Source of the DNA: Synechococcus sp. LTW-R
GTDB lineage: Bacteria > Cyanobacteriota > Cyanobacteriia > PCC-6307 > Cyanobiaceae
Direction of reading: 5' to 3'
DNA length: 64,000 bases
NCBI RefSeq assembly: GCF_014217875.1
Contig: NZ_CP059060.1
Coordinates: 1,364,001 to 1,428,000, forward strand
In this document: piece by piece, positions 29,780 to 38,923 of the stretch
Layout of the letters: every line of letters starts with the position of its first letter
How positions within the stretch are numbered: the stretch's first letter is position 1
The notes under the pieces: model-generated
Databases searched by the model: none
Seen by the model: only the letters and a program-made list of their open reading frames with translations
What the model was told of the DNA's origin: nothing
Translations under genes and position numbers: made by a program

Positions 29780-30004
29780 TTAATCGCTCGGGCAGTTCTG
29801 ACGCGGGGTCAAAAAGAACAGCAGCTCGCACTGAAAACGCGTGAAATCACTGAGGGCGTTCTCCACATCCCCCGGATACCCCTGATCGGTCTGATCCGAC
29901 GACGGGAGGGGGCCGATTGGCGGCGGCAGGGCTTCAGCCATCGCGACCCCAGGCAGAGCCGAAAGGGATGCCGCAAGAACAACAGCAGGCCAACGGGTCA
30001 TCAC
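29780..30004 (-). CDS. Small exported protein, 74 aa
   Basis: Not recognised. A signal peptide is clear: charged MMTRW, hydrophobic PAVVLAASLSALPGVA and a likely cut after AMA. The mature part is about 50 residues, with a Pro-rich start (LPPPIGPLPS) and two cysteines near the end (QCELL and NCPSD) that could form a disulfide. It lies between the psaL terminator and the DUF4278 gene on the same strand. Confidence 0.65.
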   Translation of the reverse strand: MMTRWPAVVLAASLSALPGVAMAEALPPPIGPLPSSDQTDQGYPGDVENALSDFTRFQCELLFFLTPRQNCPSD

Positions 30005-30059
30005 CGCACCACAGCTCTACTCACTCCTTAGCCATGGCCAAAGCGAACGGCAAGACATG

Positions 30060-30094
30060 AAAAAGCCCGCCGGATCCCGAAGGATCAAGCGGGC
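30060..30094 (-). terminator. psaL terminator
   Basis: On the minus strand GCCCGC pairs with GCGGGC, with an inner GATCC/GGATC helix and a small internal loop, followed by five T. It is 32 bases after the psaL stop. Confidence 0.82.
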
Positions 30095-30125
30095 CATTCA
30101 GGAGTGGACGTGGATCAGGCTGGGC

Positions 30126-30617
30126 TCAGCCGACGCTCCACACACCACCGGCAATCTTCACCAGGGGAGCCACGATCGTGGTGCCCGCCAGGAACCAAGC
30201 GAAGGCAGCGCCGCCGCAACCGCCGAGCCAGAAGCCGCTAGCGAATTCGGCCCAACCAGCCTTGGTGAACAGATCTGAGGGGGGGTTGTCGATGGTGGCG
30301 TCAGCCGGCTGCACGTTGGGGCCGCGGCCAGCGGTGCCGTAGATCGACAGGCACACCGTCAGGATCGAAACCAGACCCACGGCAGCGAGCAGACCAGCGG
30401 TGCTGGCGTACTCGGTGGCGCGCAGGGGGCCGCAGATGGTGAAAGGGCCGTAGAGGAAGAAGCCATGGGCCATGCCCACTTCCAGACCGCGACGGTTGGG
30501 AGAGAGGGCAGGGCGATACGCAGGCAGCGCACTCAGGAAAGCGCGGCTGAAGTAGCTGCTGTTGACGGGAGTGGCCAGATTGCCGACGCAGGGGTCGGCC
30601 ACGGGGGTCACGGTCAT
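30126..30617 (-). CDS. psaL: Photosystem I reaction centre subunit XI
   Basis: Thylakoid membrane subunit that holds the photosystem I trimer together. The 163-residue protein has the usual N-terminal stretch with [18 protein letters not shown] and [21 protein letters not shown], and two or three membrane helices ending at [15 protein letters not shown]. It lies 44 bases downstream of psaI on the same strand and ends in a terminator, so psaI-psaL forms a complete two-gene transcript. Confidence 0.98.
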   Translation of the reverse strand: MTVTPVADPCVGNLATPVNSSYFSRAFLSALPAYRPALSPNRRGLEVGMAHGFFLYGPFTICGPLRATEYASTAGLLAAVGLVSILTVCLSIYGTAGRGPNVQPADATIDNPPSDLFTKAGWAEFASGFWLGGCGGAAFAWFLAGTTIVAPLVKIAGGVWSVG

Positions 30618-30661
30618 CGGGGGAAGAACGTCAGGAGGCTGGGGAATAAAGCGGCGACAAC

Positions 30662-30778
30662 TCAGTCGCGGGCTTCAATCACGTTGAACAACAGGGCCAT
30701 GGCCACAGCAGGAGCCAGGATCCCGACAAGGGGCACGAACACCGAGGGCATCCAGGCGGCGACGAAGTCTCCGGTCAT
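30662..30778 (-). CDS. psaI: Photosystem I subunit VIII
   Basis: A 38-residue single-helix photosystem I subunit that contacts PsaL. It starts [19 protein letters not shown] and ends [10 protein letters not shown], both characteristic. The ATG at 30778 is preceded by only 110 bases of control region shared with the divergent gene at 30889. Confidence 0.96.
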   Translation of the reverse strand: MTGDFVAAWMPSVFVPLVGILAPAVAMALLFNVIEARD

Positions 30779-30888
30779 CAGCGTGGGCCAATACAGCTAA
30801 CGTTCGGCACTGTAAGGAGACCTCCCTGAGCTGCTCTTCGGGGCCTCCAGGGGCGACATAAAAGTTCAGACCAACCCCACGCCGAGCC

Positions 30889-31365
30889 ATGACCCAGGCC
30901 CTCACCGGAATCGTCCTCGCCGGCGTCGTGGCGGCCTGCTGGGTCCTGGGCCGGCCCAAGCGCAACATCCTGCGCTCCACCGATGCCTCCGCCATTGCGG
31001 CCATCAACCGCAGCCAGATGGAACTGGTCATCCCCGCTGGCACCGGCGATGCCAAGGGACAAACCAGCGGCCTAACCGTGCAACTGCCCGCCGCCCATGA
31101 CCGCCGCGGCCGCGGGCTGCTGCTCAAGCAGCTCGAGGCACAGTTCCGTGCCGGTGGTGAAGCGCGCCGCAGCGCCATGGCGGTCTGCCAGCTCTGGCGT
31201 CACCGCGAGGCCCTGCCCCTGATGCGCCGCGGCCTGCGCGATGCCGACCAGGTCGTCGCCGCCCTCGCCGCCGATGCCATGACCCACTTCCGAGGCCGCA
31301 GCAGCGCTCCTGTGGCCGCCGCTCAGCCGCTCAAGCTGCCGCGCAACGTCTCGCGGATGCGATAG
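30889..31365 (+). CDS. Conserved hypothetical protein with N-terminal anchor, 158 aa
   Basis: No function recognised. A short hydrophobic N terminus (ALTGIVLAGVVAACWVLG) precedes RPKRNILRSTDASAIAAINR and a basic, alanine-rich C-terminal half with an Arg/Ala helical repeat pattern (LLLKQLEAQFRAGGEARRSA, LMRRGLRDADQVVAALAADA) resembling one HEAT-like pair. It diverges from psaI and overlaps the 3' end of the convergent glycosyltransferase gene by 43 bases. Confidence 0.72.
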   Translation: MTQALTGIVLAGVVAACWVLGRPKRNILRSTDASAIAAINRSQMELVIPAGTGDAKGQTSGLTVQLPAAHDRRGRGLLLKQLEAQFRAGGEARRSAMAVCQLWRHREALPLMRRGLRDADQVVAALAADAMTHFRGRSSAPVAAAQPLKLPRNVSRMR

Positions 31366-32291
31366 ATCGGGCGACCTTGGCTCTCGTGATAAGTGCGCAT
31401 CTGCACCTCTGAGAGCAAGCCAAAGCAGAACAGCTGCACCCCGGTGATCAAAGCCAGAACAGCCACCAGCAGCAGGGGGCGATTGCCGATCTCAGCGCCC
31501 CCCAACTTCACCGCGAGCAGATAGGCGCTCAGCAAGGCGCCAATCCCCATTGCGCTCAGCCCCCCAAAACCGAAGACGTACATCGGCCTGGTCAAGAAGC
31601 GCTTCATGAACCAGACGGTGAACAGATCCATCAGCACCCGGAAGGTGCGATCAATCCCGTACTTGCTCTGGCCGAACTGGCGGGCGTTGTGGTTCACCTT
31701 CACCTCCGCAATCCGAGCCCCCTCGATGAAGGCCAAGGCGGGCAGGAAGCGGTGCAGCTCCCCATAGAGGTTCATGTCCTCCACCAACTCGCGGCGGTAG
31801 GCCTTGAGGGAACAGCCGTAGTCGTGGAGCCGCACCCCGGTCACCCGCGCGATCAGGGCATTGGCAATCTTGCTGGGGAGCAACCGGCTGACGGCATGGT
31901 CCTGACGCTGGTGACGCCAGCCGCTGACCAGGTCGTAGCCCTCCTCGAGGCGCCCCAGCAGCATCGGGATGTCGGCCGGATCGTTCTGCAGGTCCCCGTC
32001 CAAGGTGACGATCAAGCGCCCGCGGCTGGCGTCAAAACCCGCAGCCATGGCCGCGGTCTGGCCGTAGTTGCGCCGCAACAGAACCGCCACCAGCTCCGGG
32101 GCCCCGGCCGCCTGCTGCCGCAACACATCCGCGGTGCGATCCGAGGAGCCGTCATCCACGAGCACCAGCTCAAAAGAGCGCCCCAGGGGGCGCAGGGCCA
32201 GCAGCAGCTTCTCCACCAGCAGCGGCAGGCTCTCCTCCTCGTTAAAGAGAGGCACCACGATCGAGAGTTCTGGAACGCTGGCGCTGCTCAA
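31323..32291 (-). CDS. Family 2 glycosyltransferase, polyprenyl-phosphate type
   Basis: A DPM1/GtrB-like enzyme that moves a sugar from a nucleotide donor to polyprenyl phosphate for envelope glycans. The 322-residue protein has SIVVPLFNEEESLPLL, LVDDGSSDRT, the metal-site LDGDLQNDP, and a GCSLKAYRRE loop. Two C-terminal membrane helices (about residues 228-250 and 262-285) anchor it. The sugar is unknown. It is followed on the same strand by nothing; upstream lies the DUF819 gene, 49 bases away. Confidence 0.9.
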   Translation of the reverse strand: MSSASVPELSIVVPLFNEEESLPLLVEKLLLALRPLGRSFELVLVDDGSSDRTADVLRQQAAGAPELVAVLLRRNYGQTAAMAAGFDASRGRLIVTLDGDLQNDPADIPMLLGRLEEGYDLVSGWRHQRQDHAVSRLLPSKIANALIARVTGVRLHDYGCSLKAYRRELVEDMNLYGELHRFLPALAFIEGARIAEVKVNHNARQFGQSKYGIDRTFRVLMDLFTVWFMKRFLTRPMYVFGFGGLSAMGIGALLSAYLLAVKLGGAEIGNRPLLLVAVLALITGVQLFCFGLLSEVQMRTYHESQGRPIYRIRETLRGSLSG

Positions 32292-32340
32292 CGGGACCGC
32301 TCAAGTTCGCTGGAACCTAGAGGAAAGCCCCCCAATTCGT

Positions 32341-33423
32341 TCAACCCGGAAGGAACCAAGCCACCCCAAGCCCCAGGTAGGTGCCCAGCAGGTAGCCCAA
32401 CAAACCAATCGCCACCGAAGGCACCGCCAGCTCGGCCCGACCAATCGCCGTCGCCAAGGCCAAGGCCGTGCTGGGGCCGCCAATGGAGGCCTGTGAGGCC
32501 ACCAGGGTTTCAGCCAAGGGCCAGCGCAGCCAACGGCGGAAGAGGAGAAGCAGCAACAGGGCCTGCACCAGGACCACAAAGGCCGCGTACAGCAACACCG
32601 GCAGGCCCTCCCCCAGCAGCCCCGCCACCGGGGAGCTCAGGCCCATCACCGTGAAAAAGGGCTGGATCAGGAGCAGACCAAGGCCATAGCAACCGCGCCG
32701 GCTGGCGGGCGCGGGCAGCTGGGCCACCAGAAGCGCCACCGTGGTTAACACCAGGATCGAGGGCACAAACGGCAACACGGCGCTCAGGGCCTGGGCCAAG
32801 ACCAGGACCGCCAAGCCCCAGAGGCCCGCCAGCCACCAGGAGCGCTCCGGCTGATCGCTGGGGGGACTGTCAGCCCACGCCGCATCCACGGGGGTGTCGG
32901 CCCGCAGCCCCAGCCAGGTGCTGACGGCGAACCAGACCGCAAACACGACGTAGTCCGCGGCGGTGGCCAGGGTCAGGAGGGTCTCTGGCGGATTCAAGGT
33001 CCGGGCCACCGAGACGAAGTTCAAGCTGCCGCCGGTGAAGGTCGCGGTGTACATCCCCGCCAACACGCTCCGGTCATCCCCCAAGAGGGGATGCAGCAAC
33101 CAGGCCCCAAGCAACACCCCCAACACGGTGCTCAAGGCCGCCATCAGGAAGGGACCCAGCAATTGCCTGGCCTGGGGCCACAGACGCCGCAGGTCCACCG
33201 CGAGTAACAGCAGACCAATCGCCAGGGAGGTCAGTGGGCCGTTCACCCAGCCCGCCGCCTCGGCCTGGAGCTGCACGCCGCCCAGGTTGCTCACCAGCAA
33301 CCCCAACAGCAGCACCACCATCGTCATCCCCAACTGACGCCCCCAGGGTGTGCGCCGCGACAGCAGCCAACCCAGGGCCGTCAGGAGGAGAACCAGCAAC
33401 AAGGACCAGAGCATGGGCATCAA
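32341..33423 (-). CDS. DUF819 family membrane protein
   Basis: A multi-pass membrane protein with about ten hydrophobic segments in 360 residues; the family has been seen as putative transporters but no substrate is proven. Readable family blocks are AGMYTATFTGGSLNFVSVAR and TAADYVVFAVWFAVSTWLG near the middle, and ASQASIGGPSTALALATA near the C terminus. Its ATG overlaps the stop of the NlpC gene by 4 bases, so it is translated from the same transcript. Confidence 0.82.
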   Translation of the reverse strand: MMPMLWSLLLVLLLTALGWLLSRRTPWGRQLGMTMVVLLLGLLVSNLGGVQLQAEAAGWVNGPLTSLAIGLLLLAVDLRRLWPQARQLLGPFLMAALSTVLGVLLGAWLLHPLLGDDRSVLAGMYTATFTGGSLNFVSVARTLNPPETLLTLATAADYVVFAVWFAVSTWLGLRADTPVDAAWADSPPSDQPERSWWLAGLWGLAVLVLAQALSAVLPFVPSILVLTTVALLVAQLPAPASRRGCYGLGLLLIQPFFTVMGLSSPVAGLLGEGLPVLLYAAFVVLVQALLLLLLFRRWLRWPLAETLVASQASIGGPSTALALATAIGRAELAVPSVAIGLLGYLLGTYLGLGVAWFLPG

Positions 33424-34172
33424 GGCAGGGTGGAGCCGTCGTGGCAGCGCACCACCCGACCGGCGCCGCGCAACTCCTGGCGATAGTGAACGCTGACGGG
33501 ATCGATCAGCTGACGATCCAGGCCGTCGACGCCCAAGCCATCACGGCCATGCTCCCGGCCCGAGCTGTGCAGGTAGCGGCCCTGCCCGAGGTACAGCCCG
33601 ACATGGGTGCAGCGCTGGGGGCGTCCAAAAAAGATCAAGTCGCCCGGGTGCAGCTGGCTGTAGCAACCCGGGGCGACCGCCACGGGCTGGCAGAACCGCT
33701 CCTGTTGGTAGGCGTCCCGCGGAATCCACACACCAGCGGCGGCATAGGCGGCCTGGGTGAAGCCCGAGCAGTCGAAATCCGGGCCGAGGCTGCCGCCCCA
33801 GAGGTAGTGATTGCTCTGCTGCCGCGCGGCGTCCGCGAAGGCCAAGACCGCTGGCAGACGTTCTGCGATGGTCGCTTCGCAGAGGAGCCGCGATTGGTCA
33901 GCCGCGATGCAGCGGGCATGGCCGAGCAGATCGCGCGGATCGATCCAACCCGGGTAGCCGTCCTCTAGCAGCCGCACCCGAACCCGCCGCCCCGTCGGCT
34001 CGGCGTCATCGAGCACCTGCAGGGCACGGCCGGCCCAGGCCTGGGTGGCCAGGCCCGAACCCAACCAGTGGCTGTAAAGGTTGAGCGGCGCATCGATGCG
34101 CCAACGGCTGCCCGGATGCAGCAGCTCCAAGGCCACGGGTGCTCCCACGGACAACCTGCTTAACCTCGCCAT
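33420..34172 (-). CDS. NlpC/P60 family peptidase
   Basis: A cysteine endopeptidase that cuts peptidoglycan stem peptides. The C-terminal half has the catalytic Cys in PDFDCSGFTQAAYAAAG and the His in RCTHVGLYLGQGRYLH. The N-terminal half looks like an SH3-type domain (SHWLGSGLATQAWAGRAL...). No signal peptide is visible, so it may act inside after uptake or be exported otherwise. I chose the ATG at 34172; one at 34229 would run into the divergent gene. It is coupled to the DUF819 gene. Confidence 0.87.
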   Translation of the reverse strand: MARLSRLSVGAPVALELLHPGSRWRIDAPLNLYSHWLGSGLATQAWAGRALQVLDDAEPTGRRVRVRLLEDGYPGWIDPRDLLGHARCIAADQSRLLCEATIAERLPAVLAFADAARQQSNHYLWGGSLGPDFDCSGFTQAAYAAAGVWIPRDAYQQERFCQPVAVAPGCYSQLHPGDLIFFGRPQRCTHVGLYLGQGRYLHSSGREHGRDGLGVDGLDRQLIDPVSVHYRQELRGAGRVVRCHDGSTLP

Positions 34173-34189
34173 GACCCCGAGTGGCTGCG

Positions 34190-35083
34190 ATGGCTTTCTA
34201 CTGCCCAAATGGGGAGATGGAGCAAGCACTGGCTGCGGCGATCAGCAGCCTGGAGCAGGACGGCCGGCCGGGGCTAAGCGAGCAGCTCTCGGTCACCTGG
34301 ATTCGGTACGGGCAGTCCCTGCGCCACGGCTCCGGCGCGGAAGGCCAAGGCACCCATTGGCGCGGCAACCAGGCGCGCTATCCCGCCAGCGTGGTGAAGC
34401 TGCTTTATCTCCTGGCCGCCGAGGCCTGGTTGCAGCGGGAGCTCATCGAGGACAGTCCGGAACTGCGCCGGGCCCTGGCCGACATGATCCGGGACTCCAG
34501 CAACGACGCCACCGGCTTGGTCGTGGACCTGCTGACAGGAACCTGCAGTGGCCCGGACCTGCCGGCCGCTGCCCTGGAGAGCTGGAACCAGCAACGCCAA
34601 CTGATCAACCGCTGGTACGCGGAACGGGGCTGGCCCGAGTGGCCCGGCAATAACGCCTGCCAGAAGACCTGGGGCGATGGCCCCTATGGCCGGGAGCGCC
34701 AGTCCTATGGGCCCCAGCTAGAAAACCGCAACCGCCTCAGCAGCAACCTCACAGCCCGGGTCTTGCAGGCGGTCATGGGCCGTGAACTGCTCTCACCAGT
34801 CGCCTGCGGCCGGATGCAGGAGCTCTTGACCCGCAGCCTGGATCCAGGGGAGCGGGCCGCGGACCCCGAGAACCAAGTCGATGGCTTTCTCGGCGGCGGT
34901 CTCCCCGAGGGTGCCCAGCTCTGGAGCAAGGCCGGCTGGATGAGCCAGGCGCGCCACGACGCCGCCTACATCGAGGTCGAGGGGAAGGCCCCCGCCCTGT
35001 TGGTCGTGCTCAGCGAGGGTCCCGAGCGTGCCCAAGACGAAGCGCTGCTGCAGGAGCTCTGCCGGCGACTGCTCGAGGTCTAG
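34190..35083 (+). CDS. Serine hydrolase of the beta-lactamase/DD-peptidase fold
   Basis: Penicillin-interactive enzyme family, probably acting on cell-wall peptides. Motif 1 is SVVK in RYPASVVKLLYLLAA, motif 2 is SSN in IRDSSNDATGLVV and motif 3 reads SKAG in LWSKAGWMSQARHDAAY, corresponding to the usual KTG. No signal peptide. The start could be GTG 34181, ATG 34190 or ATG 34217; I list the middle one, 297 residues. It diverges from the NlpC gene. Resistance is not implied by the fold alone. Confidence 0.83.
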   Translation: MAFYCPNGEMEQALAAAISSLEQDGRPGLSEQLSVTWIRYGQSLRHGSGAEGQGTHWRGNQARYPASVVKLLYLLAAEAWLQRELIEDSPELRRALADMIRDSSNDATGLVVDLLTGTCSGPDLPAAALESWNQQRQLINRWYAERGWPEWPGNNACQKTWGDGPYGRERQSYGPQLENRNRLSSNLTARVLQAVMGRELLSPVACGRMQELLTRSLDPGERAADPENQVDGFLGGGLPEGAQLWSKAGWMSQARHDAAYIEVEGKAPALLVVLSEGPERAQDEALLQELCRRLLEV

Positions 35084-35093
35084 AAACTCAAAA

Positions 35094-35120
35094 CCCCAGC
35101 CTGGGGTCGGGCTGGGGCTT
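35094..35120 (+). terminator. Weak hairpin after the serine hydrolase gene
   Basis: CCCCAGCC pairs with GGCTGGGG around a short loop, 11 bases after the stop. Only two T follow, so it is a weak candidate terminator. Confidence 0.4.
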
Positions 35121-35124
35121 GGAA

Positions 35125-35213
35125 CGGAGAGGGAGGGATTCGAACCCTCGACAGAAGTTGCCTCCTGTAACTCCTTAGCAGGGAGCCGCTTTCAACCACT
35201 CAGCCACCTCTCC
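35125..35213 (-). tRNA. tRNA-Ser (anticodon GCT)
   Basis: 89 bases on the minus strand with the long variable arm of a class II tRNA. Acceptor GGAGAGG pairs with CCTCTCC, discriminator G, anticodon loop CTGCTAA with GCT. No CCA is encoded. Confidence 0.96.
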
Positions 35214-35231
35214 AGCGGCCCGCAAAGACTA

Positions 35232-36449
35232 TCAGGCGCTGGCACCGCGGCCAGCTCGTTGGGGGAGCCGCGGCAGGCGATGTTTGAAACCGCAGAGGAT
35301 CTCCCAAGGAATCGTTCCGATCGGCTCACTCCAGGCCTGCGGATCGATCCGCTCCCCGGCCTCCTCCCCGAGCAAGGTCACCACGCTGCCGGCCTCCAGC
35401 GCGGGCACGTCGGTGGCGTCCAGCACGAGTTGATCCATCGTGATCGCCCCCACCTGGGGCAGCCGATGCCCGGCGAAGAGCACCTCCAGGCGATTGGAGA
35501 GCAGCCGCGGGACACCATCGGCATAGCCGATGCCCACCACCGCCAAACGGCTGGGGCGCTGAGTGACGAACCGATGGCCGTAGCTCACCCCGACCCCGGC
35601 GGGCACCTCGCGAATCAGGCTGACCCGGGCGCGGACGTGCATCGCCGGCTGCAGGCTCAGCCCAGCGCCAAGGTGCTCCGAGGGCCGTTGGCCGTAGAGG
35701 GCTAGCCCAACCCGCACCAAGTCGTAGTGCAGCTGCGGGCTGCGCAGGGTCCCCGCAGAATTCGCCAGGTGGCGGCAGCCCGGGGCCAACTGCTGCTGCT
35801 GTAGGCCGCTGAGGACCGCATCAAAACGCTGCTGCTGGGTCGCCGTGAGGGCATCGAGGCCATCTCCGGGGGCATCCGCTCCGGCCAGATGGGAATAGAC
35901 CCCGGCCATCTGCAGCGCATCCAGGCCCTGAATGGCCTCCACCAGGCGCGGTCCCTCCTCCCAGGGCGCCCCTAGGCGGGTCATGCCGGTGTCCAATTTC
36001 AGGTGAACCGCCAGCTGGCGGCCACTACCACTGGCCAGGTTCTGGCAGAGCAGGGCCTCGCGCATGCCGCTGAGGGTGGGCATCAACTGCCAGTGCAGGC
36101 AGGCCCGCAATTCATCGGGATGGCTGAGGTTGCCGAGCACCAGGACGGGCTGATCGAGCCCCGCCTGACGCAACTCGACCCCCTCCTGGAGGGTCGCGAC
36201 ACCGAAGCAGCTGGCGCCACCAGCGGCCGCCGAGCGGGCGACGGGCACGGCCCCATGGCCATAGCCGTCGGCCTTGACCACGGCCATCAGGGCACAGCCG
36301 GGGTGTAGGGAGCGCCTCAGGGCATCCGCGTTGACCTGGATCGCCGCTTCGTCGATTTCAACCCAGGCCCTCTGGCGCGGATGGGGCTGCGGCAGCAAGG
36401 CCGCGGCTGCGGGGTCATCGAAGGCAGCAGCAGGCGATGCGTCAACCAT
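35232..36449 (-). CDS. alr: Alanine racemase
   Basis: PLP enzyme making D-alanine for peptidoglycan. The PLP lysine is in MAVVKADGYGHGAVPVA near residue 55, and the second catalytic residue, a Tyr, is in VGVSYGHRF near residue 275. RQRAWVEIDEAAIQVNADAL marks the start of the fold. I chose the ATG at 36449 (405 residues); the ATG at 36467 adds MHCQGR, which looks unconserved. Its start diverges from the HNH nuclease gene. Confidence 0.93.
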   Translation of the reverse strand: MVDASPAAAFDDPAAAALLPQPHPRQRAWVEIDEAAIQVNADALRRSLHPGCALMAVVKADGYGHGAVPVARSAAAGGASCFGVATLQEGVELRQAGLDQPVLVLGNLSHPDELRACLHWQLMPTLSGMREALLCQNLASGSGRQLAVHLKLDTGMTRLGAPWEEGPRLVEAIQGLDALQMAGVYSHLAGADAPGDGLDALTATQQQRFDAVLSGLQQQQLAPGCRHLANSAGTLRSPQLHYDLVRVGLALYGQRPSEHLGAGLSLQPAMHVRARVSLIREVPAGVGVSYGHRFVTQRPSRLAVVGIGYADGVPRLLSNRLEVLFAGHRLPQVGAITMDQLVLDATDVPALEAGSVVTLLGEEAGERIDPQAWSEPIGTIPWEILCGFKHRLPRLPQRAGRGASA

Positions 36450-36523
36450 CCGCCCTTGGCAGTGCACCTAGCATGCATAGAAATTACGGGGTTGCCCAGC
36501 GCAGCTCCCCGGGCAGCGCTCCC

Positions 36524-37042
36524 ATGGGCTCCGTTCTGGTTCTGAATGCCTCCTACGAGCCCCTGAACGTCACCAGCTGGCGCAGGGCCACGGTGATGGT
36601 GCTCAAGGGCAAGGCCGAAGGGCTGGAGCATTCACCGGGGCGTCAACTCCGGCCGGGGCTGGGGCTGCCGACGGTGATCCGCTTGCGGCAGTTCGTGCGG
36701 GTCCCCTTCCGGCCCCTGCCCCTGACCCGCCGGAACGTCTTCCACCGCGACGGCCACCGCTGCCAGTACTGCGGCAGCAGCAGCGAGCGGCTCTCGATCG
36801 ATCACGTCCTACCCCGCAGCCGCGGCGGCAGCAACAGCTGGGACAACGTCACCACGGCCTGCCTCCGCTGCAACGTCCACAAGGGCAACCGCACCCCTAA
36901 GGAGGCGAGCATGCCCCTGCACTCCGCCCCACGCCGGCCCGTGAGCGGCGCGGTCTTTGAAGCCCAGCGCCAGATGGCCAACGGGGGCCACCGGGAATGG
37001 GCCAAGTACGTCGACGGCTGGGAAGAACCGCTCGCTAGTTGA
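36524..37042 (+). CDS. HNH endonuclease family protein
   Basis: A 172-residue protein with [20 protein letters not shown], typical of a widely conserved bacterial HNH group, and the HNH nuclease core [20 protein letters not shown] with a second CLRCN pair, forming a zinc-stabilised beta-beta-alpha metal site. Target unknown; these proteins are usual in cyanobacterial chromosomes and not tied to a restriction system. The start at 36524 places the conserved N terminus correctly. Its stop overlaps prfA by 8 bases. Confidence 0.88.
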   Translation: MGSVLVLNASYEPLNVTSWRRATVMVLKGKAEGLEHSPGRQLRPGLGLPTVIRLRQFVRVPFRPLPLTRRNVFHRDGHRCQYCGSSSERLSIDHVLPRSRGGSNSWDNVTTACLRCNVHKGNRTPKEASMPLHSAPRRPVSGAVFEAQRQMANGGHREWAKYVDGWEEPLAS

Positions 37043-38138
37043 CCCCGCTGGCCTGGTCGGCCAGTGCCTCCAACTGACGGCGCTGGTCGGCGGAGACGCA
37101 AGCCCCAATCAGCTCTGCCAGCTGGCCCTGCAGCACCGGCTCGAGCGAGAAGTTGCGGCCGAGGCGGTGGTCCGTCGTGCGGTTGTCCTTGTAGTTGTAG
37201 GTGCGGATCTTCTCGCTGCGATCGCCGCTGCCCACCTGGGCCAAGCGGGCCGAGCGCTCCTTGGCGTTGGCCTCCGCTAGTTCACGCTCATAGAGCTTGG
37301 CCCGCAGGATTTCCAGGGCCCGTTCTCGGTTCTGAAGCTGGGAGCGCTCCTGGGTGCAGAAGACCCGAATGCCGGTGGGCTTGTGCAGCAAGTCGACCGC
37401 CGTCTCCACCTTGTTCACGTTCTGGCCGCCGGCACCGCCGGAGCGGGCCGTGCTGATTTCCAGGTCGGTCGGGTCGATCTGAACCTCGACGGGGTCGGCC
37501 TCGGGCATCACCGCGACGGTCGCCGTGGAGGTATGAACGCGCCCCTGGGATTCGGTGGCGGGGACCCGTTGCACCCGGTGCACGCCCGCCTCGAATTTCA
37601 GCTGGCTGAACACGCTGTCGCCCTGGATCGCCAGGATCAATTCCTTGTAGCCGCCGAGTTCCGCCTCCGAGGCACTCACCGGCTGCACCTTCCAACCAAC
37701 GCTCTGGGCGTAGCGCTCATACATCCGCGCCAAGTCACCGGCCCAGATAGCCGCCTCGTCGCCGCCAGCGCCGGCACGGATCTCGAGCATCACGCTGCGC
37801 TCATCCCGGGGATCACGGGGGAGAAGCGCCAGGGTCAGCTGTTCTTCCATGGCCGCGATCTGCGTCGCCAAGCCGCTCAGCTCCTCCTGGGCGAGGGCTT
37901 CCATGTCCTGGTCCCCACGGGACTCCTTCAGGAGCTCCTTGGCCTCCTGTTCCTGTTTGCGCCATTGGCAGAGCTGGTCATAGCCATTGACCAGGGGTTC
38001 CAGCCGAGCCCGCTCCCGGGCGATGGGCTCAAGCTGGGCTGGATTGGCCGCCACATCCGGGTCGGCCAACTGGCGCTCCAGGGTGTCAAAGGTGGCGCGC
38101 GCCGTCTCTAGACGTTCACGCAGAAAGGAAGCATCCAT
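37035..38138 (-). CDS. prfA: Peptide chain release factor 1
   Basis: Releases finished protein at UAA and UAG. Contains GGQ at residues 237-239 ([13 protein letters not shown]), which triggers hydrolysis, and the stop-codon-reading PAT motif at 193-195 ([11 protein letters not shown]), which defines RF1 rather than RF2. The 367-residue length is normal. It is the last gene of the ribosomal protein cluster and lies 19 bases behind an intrinsic terminator, so part of its expression depends on readthrough. Confidence 0.97.
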   Translation of the reverse strand: MDASFLRERLETARATFDTLERQLADPDVAANPAQLEPIARERARLEPLVNGYDQLCQWRKQEQEAKELLKESRGDQDMEALAQEELSGLATQIAAMEEQLTLALLPRDPRDERSVMLEIRAGAGGDEAAIWAGDLARMYERYAQSVGWKVQPVSASEAELGGYKELILAIQGDSVFSQLKFEAGVHRVQRVPATESQGRVHTSTATVAVMPEADPVEVQIDPTDLEISTARSGGAGGQNVNKVETAVDLLHKPTGIRVFCTQERSQLQNRERALEILRAKLYERELAEANAKERSARLAQVGSGDRSEKIRTYNYKDNRTTDHRLGRNFSLEPVLQGQLAELIGACVSADQRRQLEALADQASGVN

Positions 38139-38157
38139 GGGAGCGGCTCAAGCCAGC

Positions 38158-38190
38158 AAAAAAGCCGGACGCCCATAGAGCATCCGGCTT
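38158..38190 (-). terminator. Terminator between rpmE and prfA
   Basis: On the minus strand AGCCGGATGC pairs with GCGTCCGGCT (10 bp, one G-U) and is followed by six T. It ends 19 bases before the prfA start. Confidence 0.87.
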
Positions 38191-38225
38191 GAGGAATCGA
38201 GGTCACGACAGACGTGAAGGACAAA

Positions 38226-38489
38226 TCAGGCGTTGTCGGCTGCGTCGACCTTTTTCTCGGCTTTGGCATCGGCGCCACCGGCGCCGCCCATGCCGTACTT
38301 GCGCATGAAGCGGTCTACACGGCCCTCGGTGTCCAGAATCTTCTGGGTACCGGTATAGAAGGGGTGGTTGCCGCTCCAGACGTCGACGTGGATCTCGGGA
38401 GAGGTGGAGCCAGTGGTCATCACCACTTCTCCGTTACAGATCACCTTGGCATCGGGATACCAGGTGGGATGGATGTCGGCCTTCGGCAT
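38226..38489 (-). CDS. rpmE: 50S ribosomal protein L31
   Basis: 87 residues, starting MPKADIHPTWYPDAKVICNG. It has one Cys only, so it is the zinc-free form, as usual in cyanobacteria. VWSGNHPFYTGTQKILDTEG is the conserved core. A 20-residue Gly/Ala/Lys-rich tail follows. Confidence 0.95.
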   Translation of the reverse strand: MPKADIHPTWYPDAKVICNGEVVMTTGSTSPEIHVDVWSGNHPFYTGTQKILDTEGRVDRFMRKYGMGGAGGADAKAEKKVDAADNA

Positions 38490-38521
38490 GACGGGTACGG
38501 GGCTGAGGGGCGAAAGCGCAA

Positions 38522-38923
38522 TCAGCGCTTGGAGAACTGAGGAGCCTTACGGGCTTTCTTCAGGCCGTACTTACGACGCTCCTTGGCGCGGGGGTCACGG
38601 CTGAGGTGGCCTTCGGTCTTGAGAGGCTTGCGGTTGTCGGGGGACAACTCGCACAGGGCGCGGGCAGCGCCTTGCTTGATCGCATCGGCCTGACCGGTCA
38701 GACCGCCACCACGCACGTTGACCAGGATGTCGTACTCGGCGCCCAGACCCAGGGTCTGCAGAGGAGCCTTGACGGCCGCCAGGTAGGCGGGGTTGTAGTT
38801 CAGGTAGTTGTCACCGGGCCGACCATTGATGGTCACGGTGCCATTGCCAGGAACGACGCGGACGCGTGCCACGGAGGTCTTACGACGGCCGGTTCCCCAG
38901 TAAACGACTTTGGTGGTGCTCAT
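38522..38923 (-). CDS. rpsI: 30S ribosomal protein S9
   Basis: 133 residues; [21 protein letters not shown] at the N terminus (first part) and the tRNA-contacting tail [12 protein letters not shown]. Its ATG overlaps the rplM stop by 4 bases, the standard rplM-rpsI pair. Confidence 0.96.
   Translation of the reverse strand: MSTTKVVYWGTGRRKTSVARVRVVPGNGTVTINGRPGDNYLNYNPAYLAAVKAPLQTLGLGAEYDILVNVRGGGLTGQADAIKQGAARALCELSPDNRKPLKTEGHLSRDPRAKERRKYGLKKARKAPQFSKR

Noticed and set aside
34190-35083. Serine hydrolase as an antibiotic-resistance beta-lactamase
   Set aside because: The motif order fits the fold, but there is no signal peptide and the third motif is SKAG rather than KTG; a cell-wall role is more likely.
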